Below, in pieces: positions 34,280 through 46,145 of a DNA stretch of 64,000 bases (its first letter is position 1; each line of letters opens with the position of its first letter). The notes under the pieces were generated by a model that did not search any database, had not been told where the DNA came from, and saw only the letters and a program-made list of their open reading frames with translations. Source of the DNA: Desmodus rotundus (taxonomy: Eukaryota > Chordata > Mammalia > Chiroptera > Phyllostomidae). A program made the position numbers and the translations under genes. The stretch spans positions 30,352,470 through 30,416,469 of the forward strand of contig NC_071394.1 of assembly GCF_022682495.2 (NCBI RefSeq), in the 5' to 3' direction.

Positions 34280-34630
34280 GAGTACCCAATCCGACCCTGA
34301 GGTGCTCCAGGCTGCCTTCTTCTCAGCTAGAAAAATCCATTCTTTCAGTTGCTATTTTGAGCCTGGTTTCTATCTACTAAGGTACTTTATCCTCAGGCCA
34401 AGATCTTAGCTAATGATCTCTGAGATGTTACCAAAACCTTTTTGGAATTCCAAGAATATAATGTCAGTATTTCCATGGTCACTATGGAAACTATATCCTA
34501 GAAAAATCCAGTCACTTATTTCAGTATGACCTACCCCTTATAAAACTAAATTGGCCATTTCTAATAAACTTAAGCTTTTAAAATTGTTCCCTTACTAAAT
34601 CATTGGTAATTGTATTCATTAATATTCTTA
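34280..34630 (-). mobile_element. CR1/L3-clade LINE reverse transcriptase fragment, reverse orientation
   Basis: On the - strand, 34466-34408 encodes DIIFLEFQKGFGNISEIIS followed by a stop. This matches the D-I-V-Y-L-D-F-x-K-A-F box of CR1/L3 reverse transcriptases, with Asp changed to Glu. The + strand flank gaggtgctccaggctgcctt is also typical of the region downstream of the motif. It is an ancient fragment, independent of the one at 22840. Confidence 0.7.
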
Positions 34631-34669
34631 CCATGACCAATAGTACAATTACTATGACACCGAGGCAGC

Positions 34670-34885
34670 ACATCAAGACGGCACTGGGGTAGTGGGAAAA
34701 CCACTGGACTTGAACCCAGTCACCTGGAGCTGACACGGACCCTGCTGTTTACTCTCTGACCTTCAAGTCACGTTACCTTTCTGAGCCTCAGTTTTCTCCA
34801 ATTTAATATGGGAATTATAACACCTACCTCAAGAGAGTCCTTGTTAAGACTTGATAAAATAACAAATAGTCAGTCCATGGCTAAA
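34670..34885 (+). repeat. MIR SINE, sense orientation
   Basis: The consensus landmarks are in order: ggggtagtgggaaaaccact, ctctgaccttcaagtcacgt, tctgagcctcagttttctcc and ataacacctacctcaagaga. Confidence 0.9.
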
Positions 34886-37149
34886 AAACTCCATAATTAT
34901 TTGTAATTATGTCTCCCACTAATCTTCTGCTACTATGAGCGACATGATAAGGGAGGATACAATTAGCACGGGTGAAGAAAATCAGTAGACACCTTCTTAA
35001 AATTCAATTAACCACCCCTTTTGAACTCCTTCTCTTACCGCACATTTATCAGAGCTAGAAAATTGCTATAGTACAAAGCAAAGTTTAATTTTCCTTTCTC
35101 TTGTCTCAGCAAGTTTTCTCTTTGGAGTTGATATTGGCCCAAAGACATATATAGACATCGACACAAAGGGCAGAATGAGAATTAGCAAACTGGATTCTCG
35201 GTTCCAGGTATCAGGAAATTAAGTGGATTTGGATTTCAGTTTTTAATTATTCACTAAAAATCCAGAAAAAGTACAAGTGAGCACTTGGAGCAATGTATGG
35301 TCGAACAGTTATAGTTCAAATAGGTCTAGGCCTGGGAGGGAGACCCTCTGGGGAAATCAGGTCAGCCCCCTGTCTCATCTAACTTATTACTGATAAATAC
35401 CTGTCTCTCAAAATCCTTATCAGATTACCGATGTAGTACTTTAAGACTCTGATTAAGTTAATGAACCTGAATTCTGGGTAATTAGAGTTCTGAATTACAA
35501 AGTTTATTTCTCTTTAATTTACAGGACATTTCAATTACATTGGAATACAAATGAGATTGATTGATTGATTTCCTAGTGACTGCCCCCAATCCACATCTTT
35601 GTCTAATGAACTCTACTGTCATTTCAGTTGACAAAGCAGCTTCATCTGGCACTAAGACTTAGGTCCATCCACTGTCAGAAGTTGTAGTACACCTCCTGGC
35701 CTGACCGCAGGTTAGACATATGGCTACAGCAGTTTAGAGTCTAGGAACTCAGTTCCGAGCAACTCCCCTAGGCATTGGCGGTCACTCAGGAGACTTGTTG
35801 GCCCACACCTGGAGACTCCCTGACGTTCTAGAGTACACAGGCCTCTTTGTGTACTACCGTCATGGTCCCTAACAGACTGAAGACCCCTATCCTCTGTGGT
35901 CCCAACTCTGGTGCCTGCAGGTAAATATTTAACAATTGGCTGTCCAGAAAGAAAAAAAAAGCCATAGATTATAGTAAATGCCAATCTCCATTGTGTAAAG
36001 ACTCCTGTTATCAACCAGAAGTAACGGAATGTGGACTTGAAAAGAGATGCTGCACAGCAGTAAGTTGGGGGCGGCGGGGGAAGAGTACATTAATAAATTT
36101 CACTGCTCCTTTATTTAAGAGCAGTTGTCATCTGGAAAGACTGTAAGTGATATGTCAAACACAATAGGTGTGAATGGAATTGTGTCACCTATTGAAAATG
36201 CCTCAATGGCTCCCTTTTTGCCATAGGGAATAAGCAGCAGATGAGTGTTTTTGGTACATGTCCCTCCCCTATCACCTCTACCCCCTTTCCAGCCTCATCT
36301 CTCATTTTTCTTCCACCCTCAGCTTGTACTGAAAATATATTCACAGCATCTAAATGCTCCATATATTTTCATGACTCACCCCCATGGTGAAGACCAATCA
36401 TGAGTTCATACTCACAGTCAACAAATGCTCCCAGGCCACCTAGGAGATGTTCCCCGCTCTTTCAAATTTTAGTTCATTTAGTCCTTGTTATTTCCACAGC
36501 CCTCGGAGACTTTTAAAAATGTATTATTTAAAGTATATCTGGCCTTTTCTGAGTGTTGAAGCTGCTATTAACCTGTCACATGCTTTCTGGAAGCGAAAGC
36601 AAGAAAAGACATTCAGCATTGAAAATATTAAGGACTTGATTCCAGAATAAAGTTTTCCCAAAGAAAAGTGAAATCAGTTCTTTTACACCAGCATATACAT
36701 TATGTTAGCCTTGTCTCATTTCAATGAATACAGGTAAAAACATTATCCCCAATCGTGGGTCCTTGTTTTGGGATTTAATTGTTCTAATTAAAACTAAAAA
36801 CTCCATTACAGCAGGAAGGTGACATGACAGATTATCAAGAAAAAAATTTGTGAAATGGATGTCTGGGTGAATAAACAAAATCTCACACAAAAAAATCTAA
36901 AGTCCTAGTTTGGAAGTTCAGTTGATCTTTAGGACAAGAGAGCATTGCAAATTTGGGGAGTTGCCTGTGAAAGGCCAGGGAGCCATGAAAATATGTGGGA
37001 GTGAATCTTGCTGGGGAAAAGAAACCAGCAAAGATTTTAGTAGTCTTAGGAGATTGGAATAAAAAAAATGAACATCAGGAGCTTCATACACATGACTGCT
37101 TTTTCTCACAGAATTTTTGCTGAGTTCTGGGGCTGCATAAAATGCTGGC
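34886..37149. other. Unannotated interval; candidate conserved noncoding DNA near 35420-35580
   Basis: No exon or named repeat. The part 35430-35580 is complex AT-rich DNA with TAAT/ATTA cores (gggtaattagagttctgaat). A G-rich patch gttgggggcggcgggggaag lies at 36064-36083. Confidence 0.3.
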
Positions 37150-37295
37150 GTATCAGTCAGAGTCCCAGAGAAACAGGACCAATAAAATCTCTACCTTTAT
37201 ACCTATCTCTGTCTCTATCTCTACCTCCCCCCCTCTGCTCTCTATCTCTATTTCTATCTCTATCTTCTCTATCTATATACATATGCATATCTATG
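37150..37295 (-). repeat. Truncated LTR-like repeat plus CTAT/CTCT simple repeat
   Basis: The head tatcagtcagagtcccagag followed by aaacaggaccaata is a relative of 21430. It passes directly into a (CTATCT)n/(CTCTAT)n pyrimidine-rich simple repeat from about 37190 to 37285. The simple repeat probably expanded from the A/T-rich end of the LTR-like element. Confidence 0.6.
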
Positions 37296-37439
37296 GATAA
37301 TTGGAATTTATAAAAATACTCAACTGTGTATTTTAAAGGGGCATTTTTTAATAATAAAGGGTTCAATTTATTTCAAAGTTATCATATCCCTAAATCTGAT
37401 TGTACCCTATAAATTTTAAACATATTTTTAATTAACAAA

Positions 37440-38137
37440 ACTACATGAAAAATAGATAAACTATAATCATGATGGGAGACTTTAACATACTTAAGTCAAT
37501 AGCTGATAGAACCAGGCAACCACAAAACTCAGAATGATGTAAAAAATCTGAATGCAATTAACAAACTTGGATTGTTTGACAAATATGGAATATTGCACCC
37601 CCAAATAGCATTATTTTCAGGTGTACATAACTATTTACTAAAAATTAACCAAAGCTGGGCCATTAAGCAGGTCTCAGTAAGTTTCGAAAGACTGAAATTA
37701 TGTAGAATATGTTTTTTGGCCACAGTGGAATACAAGAAAGAAAGTCAGTAACAAAAGGTTAATTAGGAGAATTTTAACTACCTGGAAATTTAAAATAAGC
37801 TTTATGAGTATTCCATCTACTAAAGAAATCAAATCAAAAATCAAAATCTTTTGAACTAAATGATAAAAAAGATATGAGATGTCAAAACTTGTGGCATGCA
37901 GCTAGAGCACTGCTTGGAGGATAACTGATACCTCTAAGTGGAGAAAAATGGAGAAAGTCAGGAAATCAATAATTTAAATTTTCATCTCAAGAAATGAGTA
38001 CAGAGGAGTAAAGAGCCCATCAAATCAAACTCAAGAAAGGTAAATAGAAATAAATAATTAAAAGGACAAACCAATGAATTTTTTTAAAAACTCCACAAAC
38101 ATACAATAGAAACTGAGCAAAAACAAAAGTTAGTTCC
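37440..38137 (+). mobile_element. Old L1 ORF2 fragment, left part
   Basis: The sequence runs through decayed ORF2 from the end of the endonuclease into the start of the reverse transcriptase region: atgatgggagactttaacat, gaaccaggcaaccacaaaac, gcatgcagctagagcactgc and atagaaactgagcaaaaac. It is interrupted at 38137 by the processed retrocopy and resumes at 38955 without loss of order. Confidence 0.8.
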
Positions 38138-38954
38138 AATTTTATTTTTAATACTCCTTGACCTTTGCAGGAAAGCCATGATCATCCTAGCAAAGAGGCA
38201 TTTAACAATATTTACCAACATTTCCTAAGTTAAAAAAAAAACTTTAGTGAAACAGAATTTAACAACAGCTTCTTTTTTTAATTTTTAATTTTTATTGTTA
38301 TTCAATTACAGTGGTCTGCATTTTCTCCCCATCCCTCCTCCCCACCCCAGCCAATCCCACCTCCCTCCTCCACCTTCACCCTCCCCCTTGATTTTGTACA
38401 TGTGTCCTTTATAGTAGTTCCTGTAAACCCCTCTCCCTATAGTCCCCTCCCCACTCCCCTCTGGCTATTGTCACATTGTTCTTAATTTCAATGTCTCTGG
38501 TTATATTTTGTTTGCTTTTTTCTTTTGTTGATTATGTTCCAGTTAAAGGTGAAATCATATGGTATTTGTCCCTCACCGCCTGGCTTATTTCACTTAGCAT
38601 AATGCTCTCCAGTTGATAAAGCTATAGAAAAATGATTCTACTAGAGACCTGGAAAAAAGATTTCTATTTGAATTTTAGCATAAATTTAGATTTCAGACAC
38701 TAAGCACACAAAGAGATCAAGATAAAAAAGTGATGGGTTTTAAGGATTTTTTTTCTCTGACAATGAAACAAGTAAGTGTCCTGGGTAACATTTTTACTGG
38801 TTCTAAAAGTTTTAAAAAAGTGTGTCATTTATCCCTTTACATTAAAGATGCTGAGAAATGCAGCAGGCAGTGGCTGCATTGTACTTGCAGAAAGTATTTG
38901 TATGGCTTTTTATATTTTAAAACTGAATAAAGAGTGAAGATAATACAATGAAAA
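38138..38954 (+). pseudogene. Processed retrocopy of an unidentified transcript, split by a younger L1
   Basis: The segment is flanked by a 13-bp duplication with one mismatch: aaaagttagttcc at 38125-38137 and aaaagttagctcc at 38955-38967. It ends in a short poly(A) (38951-38958, overlapping the duplication) with an AATAAA signal at 38926-38931, 19 nt upstream. These are hallmarks of an L1-mobilised cDNA on the + strand. The 38273-38614 part is a later L1 insertion, so about 475 bp derive from the transcript. I see no convincing reading frame and no recognisable protein; it is most likely a 3' UTR piece of a gene I cannot name, or an RNA gene. Confidence 0.7.
38273..38614 (-). mobile_element. 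5'-truncated bat L1 3' end, reverse orientation
   Basis: It starts with a T-run (the reverse of the poly(A)) and ttattgttattcaattacag, then the C-rich complement of the L1 3' UTR purine tract (ccccaccccagccaatccc). It ends inside tagcataatgctctccagtt, the end of L1 ORF2. The same L1 family appears at 32566, 43520, 60072 and 60490. I could not see a clear target-site duplication. Confidence 0.9.
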
Positions 38955-39825
38955 AAAAGTTAGCTCCTTGGAGAAGTTTATAAAATTCATAAATCTCTAG
39001 TAAAACTTATCAGGAAATAAAAATATATAGCATGAAAATTAAAAACAAGAACATGACTACAAATCTGTGTATATCAAACAATAGCAAGAGGGTATTACAA
39101 TAAACTTTACACCAACACATTTGGTAATTCAGATACAATGCTCAAATTCCTCAAATAAATATTTCTTTATTACAACAGACAAGAATTAAAGAAACTCCAA
39201 ATAGTTGAAGATAAGATCTATTTAAGAATAAAATTTGTTATTAAAATTATAGATCAACCCTCGTAAAAAATGCAAAATCTTTAAGTTAGAAAATTGAAAC
39301 CAGTGACATATAAAAAGAATAATTCAATACGGCCCATAGATTTTCTTCCAGTTTCAAGAGGTTGAGTTAATATTAGAAAAGTCATCTAACATAATTCAAT
39401 ACATTAACAGATTAAAGCCCTTCACCTGAATGGAATAAAAGAAAGGACTTCACACAAGTCAACACCTATTCCCAATGAAAATTTACAACAAACTAGAAAC
39501 AGAAGGAAACTTCCTTAATTTGATATATAAATTGCATGATATTCAATAGTAAAATGCTAAAGACTTCTTTCTTAAGATCAAGAGAGCATATGCTAGGATT
39601 CAATTTATATAAAATACAAAACAAAGTTAACTTATGTGTTAGAATCCAGGGTAGTGGTTACCTTCTGCAGGAAGGGGATTTCTCGGGTGCTTGTAAGATC
39701 TTGGCCTTGGTCTGGTATGGATATATAGTTATATATATTTTTTGAAAATGTATTGATCTGGTCATATAATATGTATAATTTCTCTATGTTTATTAGATAT
39801 CAATAAAAAGCTCATTTAAAGCATT
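38955..39825 (+). mobile_element. Old L1, right part: ORF2 and 3' UTR
   Basis: The element resumes with ttataaaattcataaatctc and continues through decayed reverse transcriptase sequence (ttagaaaagtcatctaacat and aattcaatacattaacagat). It then jumps to a 3' UTR with ggtagtggttaccttctgca and ends in a agatatcaataaaaag polyadenylation region near 39810. Parts of ORF2 between about 39540 and 39600 are deleted. Confidence 0.75.
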
Positions 39826-41009
39826 CTGATGAAAATTTAAAACTCCAACTTATATTTCCAATACTTGATATTTTCTCATAATACAATCAGTTGGATTCTT
39901 CAATGCTTAGGAAGTTGTCTGCCATCAGGTTGACTCAACCTTAGCAAGGCCTGAATGATGGACATTCGGGAGCCTATGTAGAGAATTTGAGCTCCTCAGA
40001 CAATGGGAAACCACCCAGGCCCTTCATCAGTTTCCCTATAGTTAAGTGAGCTTTTCCAACACCTTTTCAGCTCCCAGGTGTGTAGCTGCCAAGCAACTCT
40101 CCAAAGGAAAGGCCAGGTGAGCTACCACAAATCTGCTTCTTACTGTCCTACCCTGATGAGGTGGAAGGCAGGGTGAAAAGGCAAAGTCTCTTAAAACACA
40201 AACCATACTTCGGGCAGCCACAGAAGCTGAAACTAACAATAGCTGGCTTGGTCCACTGGTTGAGAACCATATTCCCAGGACTCTCCCCCCCAAGAGCAAC
40301 AGCTATATGCCAGAGATGACAACTCTTGACGGTGCTATCCAGAGAATATTCTCCAAGCAAGTTGCACACCTTCTCTCTAGGCCTAGGACACGAGTCCCTC
40401 TCTAAATTTCATTAGCATCTGTCCAGAAGCTCCCACAGCCTTACAAGTGACCAATGAATCAGGTGAAGTAGTGGTATATTATCAACGGGTGTTGTTGATT
40501 CTTTTTTTCTTCTCTTAATGAAAACCCAGTCAGCTAGTGTTAGCAAAATAAACTATCTGGCTTTTTACCCTTTTCCTAACAGGCAGCATAATTTTTGATA
40601 AGCTAACTTCCCATTCCTCCAAGAAGTTCTCTTGGACTTGGAGTTATTCCAGTCCACAATCCTCTCTTCCTTCTCTGAACTCTAAAAGCATGGAGGAGGG
40701 ATGCTCAGCTTACAGACTGGCTGCTTTTACACACACGCACACAATGTAAATTTACAGCTTGGAGCCCTGCCTTTTGTACAGAGGTAATATTTGTGTGGCA
40801 CTTAGTTTCTCAGGATGGTCCATGAAGCCTGCTCAATGTAATTGCATCCAAAGGTTTTGTATTTATAAAAGAATGAAAACCCTTGTTTTTTTAGAGCAAC
40901 ATTTACCAGCAAACACAAGCTTTCAGAGTTCTGTCTGGACCTAAAAGGAGAGTCAATCTGTCCTTGGAGACAGAGGATGGTCTTTTCCATGACCTGCTCT
41001 AAGCACTTC
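39826..41009. other. Unannotated interval
   Basis: Apparently unique DNA. No gene or named repeat is supported. Confidence 0.4.
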
Positions 41010-41455
41010 ACTGTGGCTTACAAACCCAAAGCAGTCAGGCTCCTTGCTAGTCCTTTAACATCCTTGTTCATTCCATTCTTCCCTCTTTGATGATTCTTCA
41101 GGCACACTGGCCTGTTTCTTTTCTCAAATATGCCAAAGACATTTCTGCAACCCTTTGTACTTGCTCTTCGAATGACTGGAATATTCCTCCATGAGAACAT
41201 CACTGAACCAAGTCCTTCTCATCACTCTGTGTCAGCTTAAGCACCATCACCTTGGAATGACCTCCTAGGCCACACACTCAATCTATAAGTCATCCGTTTT
41301 TTCTATTTTGTTTTATTTATTTATTCTCTTGCTTATGGTGTATCTACCCCCGCTTTAATACAAACTCTATGAATGAAAGGGATTTTATTTGTTTTATCCA
41401 CTCTTATCTCCCAAGCATCTAGAACAATGCCCGACACACAATAGGCAGTTGTGTC
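41010..41455 (+). repeat. L2 LINE 3' fragment
   Basis: The string ccctttgtacttgctcttcg, cttaagcaccatcaccttgg, atctcccaagcatctagaac and aatgcccgacacacaatagg follows the sense L2 3' end in order. Confidence 0.8.
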
Positions 41456-43519
41456 GGTCTGAGTCTTCTAAAGACTCAAGATAGGCCAAGATAGGATTAG
41501 ACATTCAAGAAACTTACTGTGGAAAACATCTGTGATGGATGAAGGGTAGGAAGCACAAGTAAGCTGAGAGAGTTTTCAGACTGAGAGAGGGTCTGATACC
41601 TGAAAAAGGAGAGAAGGAAAAGAAGATTGGATAAGAAGAGCTTCAGACTACAGAGCAGTTCTGAGAAAGTCTTAGCAAAGGTAAAAGAGGGGCTTACACA
41701 AAGGTTGCCCATTAGAGAAGTCCCAAGTTGAACAGGAATGGCCTGACTTTGGGACCTGCCCTGTGCTCAGACAGTTGCTTAAAATGGGAAGCTGGATCCA
41801 CAGTGATTCCAAAGGAACAACATCCCGGCTTACGGTCCATCCATGAGGCATGAAGATGCACTTGGAGAGAGCTCTGAGTGGTGAGCCCGTATGGCCTACC
41901 CACCAGTTCATAGATATTTATTGAAAAAAGGAAGAAGTGGATAAATGCATGGAAGAATCTCTAAACTCAATGTTGGAGGCACTTTCATGGCATTAACTGG
42001 ACAAATTGTTGGACTCTTCAACTGGTCTCCTACAGGGTTGGTTCTTCTAGGCCATTGCTTCTGTGAGCAAGAAATGTGTAGGTCAGGGGCAACTTCTATG
42101 CTCGATACCTCGCAATTAAGACCTTAAGTGATCCATTAATTAGCTTTATTATTGTTGTCATTATTCTTGTTTTTTTCTAACCGGATGATATGATAACCCA
42201 GGAAAGCTTATAAACGCTCTTTTCTCTGTTTTTCCCTACACTTCTCAGCATAATGCTAGGCACAATATAGTTCTAAAGTAAAGATGCCAACCTCAACAGT
42301 TTATGTGAGCCAGGCCTGTTATGAAGATGAGTGAAGCAGGTCTGGCATAGAGTGCTATGGAATTTGATGGGCGGCTGTGGGCTTGCCCCATTGAGTTGGG
42401 GCACCGCTATAGAACTGCAGCCAGTAGTTAGCAGGTGGGAATGCAGACTCTGCACTACCAAATCAAGTGATGCCAGAAATATGGGTTTTTACGTGAAATC
42501 TTCTGATTTTCAAATGTTGGGAACTAATTAAATATTTCTTAAACACTCAGCAGGCTAACACTGGCCTGGCCAAGCAAAACATGCCTGTGGGATGATTTGG
42601 TCACTAGTTTGTAGTCTCCATTCTAGACCTTGGTTGATGGACAACATCCTAGATCGTATAACTCAAAGTTTTGTTAAAAAGTTTTGAGGCAGTTATTCTT
42701 GGAAGTTTTCTCAGAACCAGCCAATGACGGGCCATTGAAATCACTTTCCAGTATCCTGGATCCTGAGAGTGTGGAAGAGAATAGACCATAAATGACTGAG
42801 TCACAAAGGTCATGGGACTCCTGAGACTGGGGTGAAGTCCTCCATGAAATGCAAGGTGACAGACATCTCTTTGCCAGCGTGTGAGCTGGTTGGCCAGTGA
42901 GAAAAAGGCTAAAGATAAACAGATCAAACTAACTTCCTGCTCAGAGGGAGCACAAAGTAGCCTCAGAGGGGAAGGAGTGGATTCTAAGGCAAGGTTGACT
43001 TTCAGCAAATCTTATGGCTTAGAGCTATAAAAATTCAATTTATTTATTTATTTTTTGGTAATCGGACACAGGATTAGAAATCTCAATGCGTGTAGGAAAG
43101 AACAGCAGTAGAAGTCATTAGCTATTAAAAATTATGGGAGATTTTTAAAAAGTAATAATAATTTTTAAAGTCCCTCTAAAAAACAAGTTTAATCCATTTT
43201 TTTCCCTGCCTGCACACCCAGTATTTTCCCAATTATATCTTTGGTACATTTTGAACATGTTTATGAGAATGCTGACCTTTAACATAATGAATCATCTCTA
43301 ATACACGGCAAGGACACACATCCTAATTTAAACTCCAGGTCTGTGGCACTGACGGTGACTCTCTGCTTGGGTCTTCAGAAGCATGAGGGAACACAGCACA
43401 TTTTAACAGGCCCAGGAGAATCCAACACCAGGGCTTGATACACAGTAGAAATTTCAGTTCTTAGATTCACAGACTTATTAACAAAATAGTCAGTGGGACT
43501 TTGCTTTGCTTTTAGGTCT
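41456..43519. other. Unannotated interval, possibly an old repeat at 41457-41910
   Basis: The first 450 bp (gtctgagtcttctaaagact to gtgagcccgtatggcctacc) look like a decayed dispersed element, but I cannot name it. Nothing else is recognised. Frames at 41497-41911 and 42649-43008 have no protein resemblance. Confidence 0.3.
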
Positions 43520-43790
43520 ACAAGAAAGCAAACAAAATATAACCAGAGACATTGAAATTAAGAACAATGTAACAATAGCCAGAGGGGAGTGGGGAAGGGG
43601 TAGTGGGGAGAGGGGGTCTATAGGAGCTACTATAAAGGACACAAGGACAAAATCAAGGGGGAGGGTAGAAGTGGGGGAGGGAGGTGGGACTGGCTGGGGT
43701 GGGGTGGAGGGATGGGGGAAATGCAGACAATTGTAACTAAATAAAAAGAAAAGAAGAGAAAAAAGAAAAAAAAAGAAAAAAATTTCTATG
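43520..43790 (+). mobile_element. 5'-truncated bat L1 3' end, sense orientation
   Basis: It reads caaacaaaatataaccagag, acattgaaattaagaacaat, then the long G-rich 3' UTR tract (43585-43722), acaattgtaactaaataaaa and a degenerate A/G tail to about 43785. This is the sense copy of the element seen in reverse at 38273 and 60072. The 76-codon frame at 43506-43736 is an artefact of the purine tract. Confidence 0.92.
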
Positions 43791-44049
43791 AGTGATTTTA
43801 AACAAAGAATCTCCTAAATTGTGCTACCTTTTCAGAATAAATCTTTGTTCATTTGTTAAAATTGTGGTTCTAATCCACCAAAGCTGGCAAACTACTTCTA
43901 TAATAGCAACTGTGTTTTTATCAATAGTTCTATAATCCTTCATATTTTGTATTGATTTATTTTTTGTTTATTATAAGATAATTACCTTCTTCAAAAGTTA
44001 TCTGTCCAGTTTTACCATAAATAACTGTACTTCTGGGGTAGAGTGATGC

Positions 44050-44480
44050 TCCTTGTTTTGTTTTGTTTTTCCCTTTAAATTTCAAGTTCAATGTATTTCC
44101 GTGTTTTGTCACAACCATAAGAAAGCGCCAGTGTGTGATCAACAAGCACTCTGACAATTTGGGTTCCTTAGTCCTTCAATTCCCTAAAGTCCTTGATCTG
44201 AGGAAGCAGCTCAGTAAATCTCATCATCAAGTTTCCCCCTCTGCAAGCATGAAAATAAACATTATCTGCCCCTGCTGCTTTAACTGCTTCCAAATATCTC
44301 AGAAACTGGCCATGTCTGTGGGGACCGGCTTGGAGAATAGTCACAGTTGGAATCAGTTGCTGCATCACATCCCACAATGGACTTGCCCACAAAGGTCACA
44401 GTCTGAACCTTTGCAGGCAGAGGCGATGATAGTCTGGCACCCCAGTGGAGCTACCGCCTCACTGCAGGTGCCCCATTGAC
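44050..44480 (-). other. Unidentified segment with an A-rich end on the minus strand
   Basis: On the - strand a 74-codon frame (44392-44168) encodes MWASPLWDVMQQLIPTV and later FLRYLEAVKAAGADNVYFHA, which looks protein-like. The same strand ends in gggaaaaacaaaacaaaaca near 44055-44075. This could be a decayed processed pseudogene, but I recognise no protein and see no convincing target-site duplication. A 138-codon frame occupies the opposite strand. Confidence 0.25.
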
Positions 44481-45779
44481 GAGTGAATTCATCCTTCCCA
44501 TGTGTAGACCACACTTCTCAAATTCACGATGGGCATGTAGTTAGGACTTACTGGCTCATATATGTTAGATATTTACACATATATGTACATGCTTGTGTAA
44601 GAATCTATGACTGTGACATTGTAAACCACTCAGGGTTCCCATCACCCAGTCCAGAAGACTATCCTACAACCTAAACTTCTAGACTTGATCCTTTATGCCT
44701 AAATACCTAAATTTAGCTCTTACTTGTTTGGTTCTTAATTGTCAGCCTAAATCTCTTTCCAGTGACGGTGAAAATAGGACAGAGGGATTTATTTTCAAAT
44801 GGTCCTGACAGAAGTTGACATAGCAATTAGCTTCTCTAGAAGGATCCCCTGCTATTCCGTCAGTTTACTGACTTCTGTGCGCTGGAATTGAGGTTGCTGC
44901 CAAGTGCAGCATTCTTTCTGGAAAAAAATAAAACCTAGTTTAAAATCCTCTACATAATCGTATTGTGCTTCACGTGGCAAAACTCTTAACTCTTCTGGTT
45001 GGGACATCAACCGCCCTTTAAAAAAACTCACAGAATAAACCTTGCATATTTCTAAATCCTTCCTGAAATATCATGTTTACTGCATATGTTCTATAGCAGG
45101 TAGTATTTTTATAATCGATGACAAAATGCTTTGTGACCTGCCTACGGTTAGCTCTCTGCAATCTACCTTTTAGTCCACATCTGCTTATTGCTAAATAGCT
45201 TGCTTTCACTGTAACTTTGTGTTAAACACGACAAATTATTATCGTGTTTGCTATTTGCTGCCATTTGCAATTGTCCTCTTTTAAGACATGCTGTCTCGCT
45301 AGACCACTTTTGAGCACTTGCATGGTATAAAAAGAAATGACTGCAAAAAAAATGCTCAAATACTATGACTGGAAGTGGTTTTAAATGAAACATCTGGCCT
45401 TGTTCAAATCACCCTTCCTTCTGATGTGACTTTCTTTGCATGACTAACAAAGGCAGGAGATTTGGTCAGGCGGCTTTTCCCAGGAGTTACTGGAAAAAGG
45501 GAAATTTTCCTCTAGGGACTGTTTTTGAACTCCTCAAGGCTCTTGGGCAGAAATAGGTGCACCTCGTGTTATTCCCCTCAACCTTCTCTGGTCTACTGGT
45601 AGCTTTGATGAGAAAAGTCTCTGGAATGGAAGAGGGTCACCCAGGGACAGAGGCACAGCGGAGAGAAGTGGAGAAGCCTGGGAAAGGCTCAACCATCACC
45701 TGCAGACCTGTGCAGGGGAACTGGACTTCTTATGGCTGACTTGAGAATGTGGAGTAGTCTAAGTAGGAAGAAGATTTCA
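44481..45779. other. Unannotated interval
   Basis: No gene or named repeat is supported. Confidence 0.4.
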
Positions 45780-46055
45780 CTTCAACAAAGTTCTTTACTT
45801 GCTCCTGCTTCAGGTCTCAGCTAAAAGAACACTTCCTTGGAAAGGTTTTCTCTTCCACCCAAGCTATGGATGACCTCCTCTTAATAATGATGTCACCCTG
45901 CTTGTTTCCTCAAAACAGTTATGAAATTGTGATGTTTCCTTGTTTGTTTATTTATTTACTATTTTTTACTGTTCTCCCCAGTGCAAATGGAGCTCCATTA
46001 CAATAAGCAGGCACCCTTTCTGTTTTGTTCCCCCCGACACCCACCCATCTCCAGA
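45780..46055 (+). repeat. L2 LINE 3' fragment
   Basis: The string acttgctcctgcttcaggtc, tcagctaaaagaacacttcc and ttggaaaggttttctcttcc follows the sense L2 3' region. The tail part around 46000 is more diverged. Confidence 0.65.
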
Positions 46056-46059
46056 ACAG

Positions 46060-46145
46060 GGCTGGTTACACAATTTGTAGAGCTCAGTGCAAAATGAACA
46101 TGTACAATGTTTTGTTCAAAAGTCTGGAAAGGAGTGTTGCTGAAG
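46060..46145 (+). mobile_element. hAT-like non-autonomous element fragment
   Basis: The piece gctggttacacaatttgtag, agctcagtgcaaaatgaaca, then ttgttcaaaagt resembles one end of a widespread mammalian hAT MITE. The other end is not found. Confidence 0.4.

Noticed and set aside
43506..43736. Glycine-rich 76-codon frame
   Set aside because: It is the G-rich L1 3' UTR tract translated.
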